Shown piece by piece: positions 1 through 7,704 of a stretch of 10,794 bases of DNA. Position 1 is the first letter of the stretch. Every line of letters begins with the position of its first letter. The translations under genes and the position numbers were made by a program. The notes under the pieces were generated by a model, which saw nothing but the letters and a program-made list of their open reading frames with translations, searched no databases and had not been told where the DNA came from. This DNA is from Thalassiosira profunda (taxonomy: Eukaryota; Bacillariophyta; Thalassiosirophyceae; Thalassiosirales; Thalassiosiraceae): NCBI GenBank assembly GCA_036939355.1, contig JALLAP010000711.1:1-10794 (forward strand), written 5' to 3'.

Positions 1-2071
1 GTCCCTCATCCCCCTGCCCTTTCTTCTGCTTCTTCGACGCGCGTTCGCTCATTGCCGGGTCGGAATCAAGGTCGCCCAGGTTTGCCGCGCTTATTCCCCG
101 GACCCAATCGGCCCTGCTTCTCGGCGGGCTGTTCCAGTGCATCAACTGCCGCCAAGAATTCTGGCTGAAGATCCGGAGGGAACAATCAGAAGAGCACGTG
201 GTCAAGAGAAGGTCGTTCCCCTCGCAGTCGTCGTCCAGGGTGCCCGAGTTGTGCTGCGCCGACGAAGTATTGGTTCCATAGCCCCTGAAGGAAAGTCGTG
301 TCACCGGTGCCGAGTGGACAAGGAACTGCCCCGGTTTGTACAGTATTCCCTGTTTTGCCGGCGGCGTCTGTTTCGGGGTCACTGCGGCGCTGTCAATTGT
401 CTCTTTTGCGCCCTTTGGCAATTTTTCTGCATCCTCCTTCTTGGAGACATTTTCCGTGTTCTTCTTTGGCAGCGGAGAGCGAGAGCCGGTGCGGCGATGG
501 ATGGGAGGCTTCCCGCTGCTCTTTGGTGTCAAGGTGCTCTTATCGTCGCCGGCAGGTCCACCAGAGGCAGAGACGCCGCTACCATCTTCCCTATCTCGCA
601 CGAATGTCCGAACACCAAACGGATAGGGCACGCCGACCCCCTCTCCGCGCAGCGCCACTGCAATGGCGCATCCGTCCCCCGATAACGAGCAGTGATCGAT
701 GATGCTGCCCTGCAGTTTGTGCGTCCACAGCAACGGCGCCTCCGGCAGACGGGTCGCTTTCCCCGAGTCATGCCCAAAGCTCTGAAATGCAGTGGGAGGA
801 GGCACTCCCGAAGGAGTCCGCGGCCCCTCCGACGGCAACGAGAAGTCGAAAACGGCGAGTTGGTCCCTGTGCATCACTAGCACCCGGCTCTGCGTCATCG
901 ACGCGCGTATCGTGACCCCGTACTCGGCCATATCGTCATCGCAGGCGCTTCCTTTCGGCAGTGGAGGCTGCCCGTCGTTCAGCGGATAGTTGCTCGGAAG
1001 ATTTGCGCCGCTGCCGGGAGAATTCCCCGGAGAGGCCGGTCCGCCGGGCGGCCCCGGGATATGGTGCGACGAGCGCCGCCTCCGGAAAAAGCAGGGCACG
1101 GCGTCCGTCGATTCTCCCTCTTTAGGCGCTGGCTCGCCGTCCTCCGTCGTGTCTCCTCCCTCCGCCTCCACCTCGAAGCCATCGTCCGTCGCCGACAGCG
1201 TCGGCAGGTGGGGCAGCATCGCACACAGGGGCTCGTAGCCGAACACCTCCCTCGCATCGGCGACGGCCCCGGGCCTCCAGCGGAATTTGCCGTAGGCCTC
1301 CACCATGGGATCGGCGCGGGTGGGGTAAAACGAATGGACGCAGCCCATGTTGTCGGCAGCGAATATGTACCCCGTCGAAGGGTGGGCCGCCAGGTGGACG
1401 ATTTCCACCCTCGCTCCACTCTTTTTGACAGTAGACTTGGAACGATTAGGCGCCGATGCTTTGGGAGAGCTGCCGTAGGGACCGTCCAAGTGGCACTTTT
1501 GGAACGGGGCCCGGGTCCGCGCGTGGATTCCCAGCAGGTGACACGCGGGCGCGCCGTCCTCGGTCGGACATTGATCGTGGACGGCAGCAAAAATCACCTC
1601 CATGCCCCGGTAGCAAAAGCTGGCGAACAGCGCCGGAATTTGCTCCCCCGGCTCCTCCTCGGCAATTTTGCCATCGGTTGCAGTCTCCGCCGCAGCGGCC
1701 GGGGTGGACCTCGTCCCCATACCCCCCGCAGTTGTGAGTGGCCCCGGCCTCCCCCCCGCCGAGCTCGCGAACGCCGAGACGCTCCGGCTCCGCTCCCTTA
1801 CCATCTTCGACCGCCGGTCTCCCCGCGCCGTCAGGGGCGTCCCCGGGACGTCCCCCGGCGTCGGCACCGGGCTCCTGGCGCTCATGTTGTAGCCGCTGGC
1901 ACTCGCCACTCCGGGGGATTGGAAGGCGCTCCCGAACCCGCCCCGGGGGGAGCCGAATGTGGTCGCCGCGCCGTGGAGGGAGGAGGTGAGTCCGGGAGAT
2001 ATGAGGGAGGAGGCCACCCCATCTCCTTGGTGGGGATCGGAGGGCGGGGCGGGGGGCGGGGGGATGGTCAT
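1..2071 (-). CDS. Large protein with probable WD40/beta-propeller region, Rav1/DmX-like; 3' end outside window
   Basis: The minus strand is open from the ATG at 2071 to the left edge: 690 codons, no stop, no evident intron. The ATG is the first one after an in-frame TGA at 2108-2110. Residues 1-150 are Pro/Ser/Gly-rich and probably disordered. Propeller-like stretches follow: VEIVHLAAHPSTGYIFAADN near residue 222, KLQGSIIDHCSLSGDG near 450, and HSAPVTRLSF near 585 leading to LLLTTCSSDCSLRIF near 625. Acidic and Ser/Lys-rich linkers separate them. The LLLTTCSSD..LRIF blade preceded by a 'HxxPVTxLSFRxYG' strand resembles the N-terminal propeller of Rav1/DmX (rabconnectin), which helps assemble the V-ATPase. 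That identity is inferred from pattern memory only; another large WD40 scaffold is possible. The basic tail SERASKKQKKGQ at the edge shows that the protein continues. The gene is near certain, the family tentative. Confidence 0.82.
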   Translation of the reverse strand, partial: MTIPPPPAPPSDPHQGDGVASSLISPGLTSSLHGAATTFGSPRGGFGSAFQSPGVASASGYNMSARSPVPTPGDVPGTPLTARGDRRSKMVRERSRSVSAFASSAGGRPGPLTTAGGMGTRSTPAAAAETATDGKIAEEEPGEQIPALFASFCYRGMEVIFAAVHDQCPTEDGAPACHLLGIHARTRAPFQKCHLDGPYGSSPKASAPNRSKSTVKKSGARVEIVHLAAHPSTGYIFAADNMGCVHSFYPTRADPMVEAYGKFRWRPGAVADAREVFGYEPLCAMLPHLPTLSATDDGFEVEAEGGDTTEDGEPAPKEGESTDAVPCFFRRRRSSHHIPGPPGGPASPGNSPGSGANLPSNYPLNDGQPPLPKGSACDDDMAEYGVTIRASMTQSRVLVMHRDQLAVFDFSLPSEGPRTPSGVPPPTAFQSFGHDSGKATRLPEAPLLWTHKLQGSIIDHCSLSGDGCAIAVALRGEGVGVPYPFGVRTFVRDREDGSGVSASGGPAGDDKSTLTPKSSGKPPIHRRTGSRSPLPKKNTENVSKKEDAEKLPKGAKETIDSAAVTPKQTPPAKQGILYKPGQFLVHSAPVTRLSFRGYGTNTSSAQHNSGTLDDDCEGNDLLLTTCSSDCSLRIFSQNSWRQLMHWNSPPRSRADWVRGISAANLGDLDSDPAMSERASKKQKKGQGDEG
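2042..2063 (+). other. G-quadruplex-capable tract over codons 3-10 of the leftmost gene
   Basis: The plus strand carries four G-tracts of 3, 4, 6 and 6 G separated by single C bases. This fits the canonical intramolecular quadruplex pattern with one-base loops. It is the template strand of the minus-strand gene and encodes a Pro/Ala run (PPPAPP) right after its start codon, so codon composition alone could explain it. Confidence 0.6.
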
Positions 2072-2508
2072 GATTGCTGCTCGGTCGTCAGTTGTCAGCT
2101 CGACGCCTCAACTCAAAAGTGCACAAGATGTGTCACCAATTTTCCAGCGCGCTCCGCGGCTATTCTCCGATGACCAGCGGTGCCTTTGGGCCGTTCGCTC
2201 GCTCTGGCGCGGCTGGGGTGGGTGCTACTGCGCCGCTCCCGCGCAGGCCAGCATCTGACGTGCCAGCATCTATCGAGCCCGGGTGCGTTTGCGTTTGCGA
2301 GTTTGTTTGGGTTAGGTAGTTGCGAGAAATGAAAGATTTCATCTGGCAGGTTCCCGGGAATTTTGGACAAAGTCCCCGCCCGCCGCCCCCGCCCCACCGC
2401 GCCACAAACATCAAACATCATCCGCGCGGGCGTTAGCGCCCGCCTCCGCCCCGGTCTCTCCGCCGCTGACCACCAAGCTGGCAGACCCCCTCCGCGCAGC
2501 AACAACTA
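2072..2508. promoter_or_regulatory. Divergent upstream region between the Rav1/DmX-like and signal peptidase genes
   Basis: This 437-bp gene-free stretch lies between two start codons pointing away from each other, so it should hold both promoters and both 5' UTRs. It is GC-rich and I see no clear TATA box. Local structure includes a direct repeat GCGTTTGCGTTTGCG near 2284-2298, a small GAAAT/ATTTC inverted repeat at about 2326-2340, and a strong GC hairpin at 2426-2443. In-frame stops (TGA 2108-2110 on the minus strand, TGA 2467-2469 on the plus strand) bound the coding frames and support both chosen starts. Confidence 0.55.
2426..2443 (+). other. GC-rich perfect hairpin in probable 5' UTR
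   Basis: GCGGGCG-TTAG-CGCCCGC forms a perfect 7-bp stem with a 4-base loop. It ends 65 bp before the ATG of the signal peptidase gene. If transcribed it could slow scanning ribosomes, but it may also be a chance product of the high GC content. Confidence 0.55.
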
Positions 2509-3653
2509 ATGTCGCTCTTGCTGGGCCGAGGCGCCGCGGGGATCGGCGCGTGCGCCCGGCGGGGTGTCCTCCGCGCCTCGGCCGTCCGTCCGGGAGGAGG
2601 CCCAGGGCCACCGATTGCCCCGTCGGCTGCAGCAGCGCCGATGCCGATGATTGCAATGGGGGGAGCAGCTCCAGCAGCGATTCCTCTCTTGATGTCGGCG
2701 AGGGAGTTTGGGAAGAAAAAGAAGAAGGGAGACAAACGAGAGGGCCTGCACAAAGAGGTGAAGCACGACGCCAAGGCAGAGAGTAGGAACAAGCGGCGCA
2801 AGAAGCATGCGTCTCGTATGAAGCAACAAGAGCTCGTGGAACGCGCTCGCTATGCGGAATTGGAGGCGGAGGGGGGTGGAAAACCGCCCTTCATTGGTCA
2901 ATGTGTGGGAAAAGGACCAGACTCCTGGGATTGTTGGGAGCCCACTGGGCTCCTGCGACGGTGGAGAATTGCATCGGCAAATGCGGCACTGGGGAAGATC
3001 GCGGAGCACAATTTCCATCTCAAGAAACATATGGATCGTCATCCACTCGAGGCAGGCACTGGGGAGGATCAGCTGAGGGATGAGAATTGCCTCACTTCGA
3101 TGCAATATCAATCGCGTTTAGATTGGACCGCGGCGATGAACGACTACCAGTGTGTGGTCTCTAAAAGCATCATTCAGCGTTTCGTTGGTGAGAGCATGCG
3201 TCCTACGATATCGGACGAGTCCTATGGTATTCAGATGCCCATGACTCCATCTACGGTCAAAAAAGTGGAGAAGGGGCAGGTGAGATGACAGCGTGCACAC
3301 AACCGAAGCGGAAGAAATGCCTCTTATTCAACTTCAGCCATGCTTCCTTTACCACTCACGCAAACATATAGGTGGTGCAATTTCTTGTCTACAGCAAACG
3401 ACAGCTGCGCACGACCCCCGAATCCTGCAGGTTCGCCCGATTTCTCTGCAAGCGAGTTGCGGCGTTGGAGGGCGACGTAGTCGAGTTCAACGGGAGGAAG
3501 TACACGGTTCCGAGAGATCATTTCTGGGCTCTGGGCGACAATCCTCCTCGGTCCACCGACTCGCGTCACTTTGGCGCAGTTCCTTTGCAGAACATCAGGG
3601 CCCGTATCTTTTACACCTTTGATCCGTTCGGCTTCAAGTCGGTTACAAAGTGA
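2509..3653 (+). CDS. S26 signal peptidase, mitochondrial inner membrane protease subunit 1-like; exons 2509-3279 and 3372-3653
   Basis: The spliced product is 350 residues (257 + 93). Hallmarks of the S26 family are in order: GESMRPTI with nucleophile Ser229, KGQVVQFLVYSK, then CKRVAALEGDVV with general base Lys284, then GDNPPRSTDSRHFGAVPL. The 'CKR..xxGD' and 'GDN..S.DSR.FG' blocks point to the IMP1/bacterial LepB branch, which removes presequences from proteins sorted to the mitochondrial intermembrane space. The N-terminus is Arg/Ala-rich with few acidic residues, like a mitochondrial presequence. Residues 68-110 are a very Lys/Arg-rich segment followed by about 110 unrecognised residues, so the catalytic domain starts only near 215. 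IMP1 proteins are usually about 170-190 residues, so this is roughly twice the normal length. ATG 2509 is the first Met after an in-frame TGA at 2467-2469, though its -3 base is C. No clear transmembrane helix precedes the Ser motif. Confidence 0.9.
3280..3371 (+). other. Intron of the signal peptidase gene (92 bp, phase 0)
   Basis: The donor is CAG|GTGAGA and the acceptor is CATATAG|GTG. The first exon's frame would hit TGA three codons into the intron (3286-3288). Splicing joins ...VEKGQ to VVQFLVYSK, which restores the S26 signal peptidase order of Ser motif, strand, Lys motif. A pyrimidine-rich stretch and a CACTCAC branch-like sequence precede the acceptor. Confidence 0.88.
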
Positions 3654-3906
3654 CAGGGGCATTCAATTGGCAAGGTGTATCTTCAATCTATTGGGTGGAT
3701 CTCCATTCATTTCTTGGGGGGGGGGGGGTTGTATCAGAGATTTCTACATTTTATTTCACATTCTGGCTCATCTTTACACATGCCAGACATTTCATTGTTG
3801 ACGGTTCCTCGCTCAGAGTAATACTTTCATCTTGATCACTTGCATCGTTCTAGTTCACGTTGCTGAAAGGATGTTGCTTGTATTTAACGTGTTTGCAATC
3901 AACGAT
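3654..3906. other. Convergent 3' intergenic region with a 13-G homopolymer
   Basis: This 253-bp stretch separates two convergent stop codons and should hold both 3' UTRs and polyadenylation sites. It is clearly more AT-rich than the flanking genes. No AATAAA was seen on either strand. A run of 13 G occupies 3716-3728. No additional gene is evident. Confidence 0.6.
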
Positions 3907-4774
3907 TCATTTTGCAAGCACGACAATGAGCTCCATCGCCGCAGACTCCTCTGCTGAAAGCCGGATGCATTTTGACATATCCTTCTGGTCCTCATCATTA
4001 GGTGCATCGTCTTTCTGAGTTTGTGCTTTCGGCAGGCATTGGCGAAACAGCTCGTGGGCTTTCTTCACCCAGCACGGAATATCCTCCGTAGCGCTGCCCT
4101 TTGCATTCTTCTCCAGCGTTTCGGGGGACACTTTCAACGAGTACAACACGACATCCTCTGCGGTCGGTGTTGCTTCAACTCCACTTTCATTGCAATCCGT
4201 AGCTGGCGGTTTGGTTGCAGCTCCTTCCTCCTCGGCCGCCCGTTTGTGAATCCAGCCGCATGCAATGCCCTGAAGGCTCGGCAGAAAGTATGCAGATCCC
4301 TCTTCCCAGTCCAAGCGCGTTCGGCCGTTCTCCTCGGCGGCCGAGCCGATGATACCCCTTCCAATTGACAGTATTTGCGATGCCTGGTGGAAAAGGTCAG
4401 TCGAAGTAAACACAACACACGCTCACAGAACATGCACGTACCTTGTCCAACCGCTGCACAAACACTATTCTGTGGCTGTTTCTATACTCCACAATGGGGT
4501 CGCCCCCATCAATCGGCAGCTCCAGCCGCCACAGCGCGAACCCTCCCTCCCTCTTCACCAGCGACCGCTCCTGCGTGACCCTTAACCGCTTGGAGCCGTC
4601 GAACACGGACGGTTCCTCTCGCCGTCGTTTGCGAAGGTGTTCCGCGACGGCTGCTCGGATGGTGGGAGGCACTTCGCTCGGACCGCACTCGTCGCACTCG
4701 CAGCCGATGTCGCCGTGGGCGAAGGTCATGGAGGAGAGGAAGGCGGCGGTGTCGGGCGGCTGGGAGGAGGCCAT
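3907..4774 (-). CDS. Unrecognised 269-residue protein; exons 4774-4442 and 4383-3907
   Basis: Two minus-strand open frames join through a GT-AG intron, both at phase 0, giving 111 + 158 residues. The start MASSQPPDTAAF at 4774 has a good context (ATC ATG G). The frame is open further up to an ATG at 4891, but that would run into the opposite gene's upstream region. Visible features: a Cys cluster C25-x-C27-x2-C30 (CECDEC), a basic patch RKRRR at 48-52 that could be a nuclear localisation signal, and a probable beta-rich core (FALWRLELPIDGGDPIVEYR...HRIVFVQRLDK) crossing the exon junction into ASQILSIGRGIIGS. The C-terminal half is acidic with Glu/Ala/Asp-rich stretches and a helical end. I do not recognise the family. 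Three Cys are too few for a standard zinc finger unless another ligand contributes. It ends in TGA. Confidence 0.75.
4384..4441 (-). other. Intron of the unrecognised gene (58 bp, phase 0)
   Basis: Read on the minus strand, the donor is AAG|GTACGT and the acceptor CCACCAG|GCA, with a GACTGAC branch-like sequence about 20 bases before the acceptor. Unspliced, the first exon's frame reaches a stop inside this interval (TGA near 4397-4399). Splicing joins LDK to ASQILS with no frame change. Confidence 0.8.
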
Positions 4775-4930
4775 GATGCAATACAAGTAGGTCGGTGGAG
4801 GATGTGGTCTGAGCGAGCGAGGGAGTTGTGAAATGAAGGTGCAATCAAGCAAGGTGTGCGTGAGGGAGATGCGGGATGGATGGACCGCCACTTTATTTCA
4901 GCCGCCGCCCCCACCCATCACCCTCTCGGC
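4775..4930. promoter_or_regulatory. Short bidirectional upstream region for the unrecognised gene and PRMT7
   Basis: Only 156 bp separate the chosen divergent start codons, so the two genes probably share a promoter. An AT-rich TTTATTT lies at about 4892-4898, roughly 33 bp before the PRMT7 start. The minus strand has GAGCGAGCGAGGG-type purine repeats seen as complements near 4815-4825. No defined factor site is recognised. Confidence 0.45.
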
Positions 4931-7558
4931 ATGGCGTCCGACATCATCGAGGCGGCCATCGCCCGCGCCCGGTACAATGAGGCCGTAGTTGTGACCGTAG
5001 ATGATGGGTCGTCGCCGCGAGAGCTCTTGCTCGTCGCGTGTTTGGACGGCGAGAATGGCGGCATCGTATGGAAAGATGCCGCGAGCACATCATCTGATGG
5101 CTCCGGTGGTGCTGGTGGTGGGGCCATTGACACCGCCGCATTGGAAATAGGGCAGCCCCGAGAGGATGTGGGGATAGTGCGGCACCTGCGCACGAAGCGG
5201 TGGGCGCTGCCCATGCTCAACGATCGCCGCAGGAACAGGATGTACAACTTTGCTGTGCGGAGCGCTTGCCGAGAGATGGTGGCGAAGAGGCGCTGTGAAG
5301 GGCGGGCCAATTGCAAAAAGGTAGACACTGGCGACAATGGTGCTGATACGATACGCATCCTCGATATCGGATCAGGCACAGGGCTCTTGGCGATGATGGG
5401 CGCCAAGCACACACTCGATGCTGTGAAAGAGCAATCATCTCCGTCGGAAAGCGATGGCACTGATTATATGAAGGTACAAGTGACGTCGGTGGAGATGGCC
5501 TCCGCAATGGCCCGCCTCGCTCGAATGACGGTCGAGGAGAATGGGCTCTCGGAGAAAGTCGTCGTGGTGGAGACGCATTCTGCCGATGCTGGCTTTGGGA
5601 TAGACGACGGCCGTTTCGGCGGTGCGTCCAATGGGGTGAATGAAAGGGCCGACATCTGCACCTCAGAGCTGCTCGAGTCCGGCTTGTTGGGAGAGGGGGT
5701 CCTTCCCGCCCTTCGCGATGCCTGGAAAAGGCATCTGAAGCCCGATGCCATTGTTGTGCCGAGGCGGGCGCGCGTTTTTGCCGTGCTGGTCGAGGGAGAG
5801 CCATTACAGAATGTGGGAGTAAAGGCATTGAACGCAGCGACATCATTCTATGGACCGGAGTTACAGTCGTTCAGGGAGGCTTCGGGCGGAGTGTGGCTTT
5901 CGAAGAAAGCCCAGCCTGTATCAGAGCAAGATGAATCTATCAGTGACCGAGAGGTGCTGCTTGGAGCACAGCAGGGCAAGCCAGCAGATGACAGCGGAGG
6001 CGTGGGAGGAATCACGGTTCCGCTTCATGCCAACGCCATGCTGGACGAGGAATACCGCGACAAATCTGCTCACCTGGCAAACGATCAAGGCAGTGATTTC
6101 AGGGGATTGCGTCCGCTCGCCGATCCTACAATGGTGCTCAACTTCGATTTCGCGTCGGGACTGGACGCCCTTCCTCCGCCAACCGGCCGATCCGTCGCCA
6201 CGACTGTTGTTCCTACTGCCGACGGAGAGTGCCATGGCGTGTTGTTCTGGTGGGAGCTGGACCTGTGGGACGGAGATCGCGACGATTGTACGTATTCCAC
6301 TGAGCCCATTGGGTTTGTGAAGCGGTCGGGGGTTGATGAAGATGGCAACCAAAACGAGACGTGGCAAGATCATTGGCAGCAGTGCCTCTACCTTTTCGGG
6401 GATGGGCCTTCGGCGGAACGAAAGCTGGAGAAGGGTTCTCCAGTGGAGCTTGTCGCATCTCACGACGACACCTCAATATCATTCCAGCTTGACATGAGGT
6501 GTGGTTCCACTTGTGGAGAGGAAGGCGAAAGGCCATCTCAGCGCCGAAAATTGAATGGGTCCATCGCGCCTCCACACCCGATATTCAATCGCCACATCAC
6601 GTCTACTCGGGCGCTGCAGCTCAACGATTCGTCTCGGATACAAATTGTGAAGGATTCCGTACGTCACTGCTTGAGGGTAAAGGGACACGATGCGCCACTG
6701 CTGGACCTGTCCGACATGGGATTGTGTGCCATGATGGCGGCCGTGTCGGGAGCAATGAGGGTGACTTCTCTCGAAAGCAGTTCTGGAAATATGCCCACCC
6801 TGGCCGCCACAATCGCCCAGATTGGAAACGGCCTTCCTCGCGCAGGAGCAGAGTTCCAGATCATTCAGGCACTGCCAGAGCACCTATCAAAGGAGCACAT
6901 TGCTGGCGGCACGGCAGAGATTGTTGTGGCTGAACCCTACTACGAAATGTTGGAGGGCTGGCACCTGCAGGAAGCGTTGAATTACTTTCACCTCGTTCGT
7001 TCCCTGAAAGCGCGGGGAGCTATCTCTCTCTCGGCGCTGTCGGTACCAGCGCAAGCGCGGCTGATGGCGTGCGCGGTGCAGTTTGACGAATTCGATGCAG
7101 CCTATGGAAAGGTTGGGAATGTCGCGGGCTTTACGCACGATGCTGTCAACCGCTACGGCGACCGCTATCACACCTACGATGTGTCTCTTCCACTGTGGCA
7201 GTACCGCTACAGGCGGCTGACAGATAGCTTTTGCGTCGCCAACATTTCATATGAGGGTGAATTGCCAACCATCGAAGCGACGGACGGCGTGGCAGAGTTT
7301 GCTGTAGAGGGAGTCGCCCACGCAGTTGCGTTCTGGATCGACTATGCCTGCCACATCGGCGGTGGCAGTGAAGATTACGCCGTCATTTCCACCGCATCCT
7401 CCTCTCATCGGCAGACTGTCAGGAAGCTCGAGGAGTCGATCACCATCTCAGAGGCAGACATGAAAGCCGGAGCCAAATTTTGCTGCAAAGCTATGTTTGG
7501 GGATGATCCAAGTGGGATCGAGAGCCATTCCTTTTCCTTCGAGTACGCTCCTGGATAG
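4931..7558 (+). CDS. PRMT7: Protein arginine N-methyltransferase 7 (PRMT7), tandem two-domain
   Basis: This intronless 875-residue protein uses S-adenosylmethionine to methylate arginines; known PRMT7 enzymes make monomethyl-arginine. The N-terminal LLVACLDGENGGIVWKD and MLNDRRRNRMYNFAV match the PRMT7 start. SAM motif I is LDIGSGTGLLAMM with Asp145; the ribose-binding acidic residue is Glu188 (SVEMA). The double-E loop SELLESGLLGEG has Glu246 and Glu255 with the normal nine-residue spacing. CHGVLFWWELDLWD and the THW-loop equivalent DHW at 480-482 follow. The second domain is a degenerate pseudo-MTase: LLDLSDMGLCAMM for motif I, EPYYEMLEGWHLQEAL, then PLWQYRYRRL and the FCCKAMFG end block. 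It is longer than human PRMT7 (about 690 residues) because of acidic insertions, for example near residues 330-380. The start at 4931 (GGC ATG G) is chosen for context and homology; the frame is open to an ATG at 4856, which would add 25 residues. It ends in TAG. Confidence 0.95.
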   Translation: MASDIIEAAIARARYNEAVVVTVDDGSSPRELLLVACLDGENGGIVWKDAASTSSDGSGGAGGGAIDTAALEIGQPREDVGIVRHLRTKRWALPMLNDRRRNRMYNFAVRSACREMVAKRRCEGRANCKKVDTGDNGADTIRILDIGSGTGLLAMMGAKHTLDAVKEQSSPSESDGTDYMKVQVTSVEMASAMARLARMTVEENGLSEKVVVVETHSADAGFGIDDGRFGGASNGVNERADICTSELLESGLLGEGVLPALRDAWKRHLKPDAIVVPRRARVFAVLVEGEPLQNVGVKALNAATSFYGPELQSFREASGGVWLSKKAQPVSEQDESISDREVLLGAQQGKPADDSGGVGGITVPLHANAMLDEEYRDKSAHLANDQGSDFRGLRPLADPTMVLNFDFASGLDALPPPTGRSVATTVVPTADGECHGVLFWWELDLWDGDRDDCTYSTEPIGFVKRSGVDEDGNQNETWQDHWQQCLYLFGDGPSAERKLEKGSPVELVASHDDTSISFQLDMRCGSTCGEEGERPSQRRKLNGSIAPPHPIFNRHITSTRALQLNDSSRIQIVKDSVRHCLRVKGHDAPLLDLSDMGLCAMMAAVSGAMRVTSLESSSGNMPTLAATIAQIGNGLPRAGAEFQIIQALPEHLSKEHIAGGTAEIVVAEPYYEMLEGWHLQEALNYFHLVRSLKARGAISLSALSVPAQARLMACAVQFDEFDAAYGKVGNVAGFTHDAVNRYGDRYHTYDVSLPLWQYRYRRLTDSFCVANISYEGELPTIEATDGVAEFAVEGVAHAVAFWIDYACHIGGGSEDYAVISTASSSHRQTVRKLEESITISEADMKAGAKFCCKAMFGDDPSGIESHSFSFEYAPG

Positions 7559-7704
7559 GATGCTGATGAAGCACCGCCTGGGTGTAATCCTGATGCAGTG
7601 GGTGAAACGGATTTTCGACACAAAACTCAACGCACTCAAAACTTCGACACAACATCGACACTTGAATTCTGTGGAGGGGCGCCGATGAACCACGCCTCCC
7701 TGCG
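7559..7704 (+). promoter_or_regulatory. Spacer between PRMT7 and the coiled-coil gene with TCGACAC repeats
   Basis: This 146-bp stretch must hold the PRMT7 3' end and the promoter of the next gene. TCGACAC occurs three times (7615-7621, 7644-7650, 7655-7661); the first two are part of a longer TTCGACACAA direct repeat (7614-7623, 7643-7652). A TGTAA occurs near 7583, a possible polyadenylation element in some algae. An out-of-frame ATG at 7685 lies just before the chosen start at 7705 and would open an overlapping upstream reading frame. Confidence 0.5.

Noticed and set aside
979..1590. 203-residue minus-strand open frame in another frame
   Set aside because: It is Arg/Thr/Pro-rich without motifs and overlaps the longer minus-strand frame that has recognisable beta-strand blades.
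1061..2173. 370-residue plus-strand open frame
   Set aside because: It lies antisense to the 690-codon minus-strand gene, is composed of Arg/Pro/Gly-rich residues without motifs, and is the usual by-product of GC-rich coding sequence.
4856..4930. Upstream PRMT7 start at 4856 adding 25 residues
   Set aside because: The added residues do not resemble the PRMT7 N-terminus, and the ATG at 4931 has a better context (G at -3 and +4). It remains possible as an alternative start.
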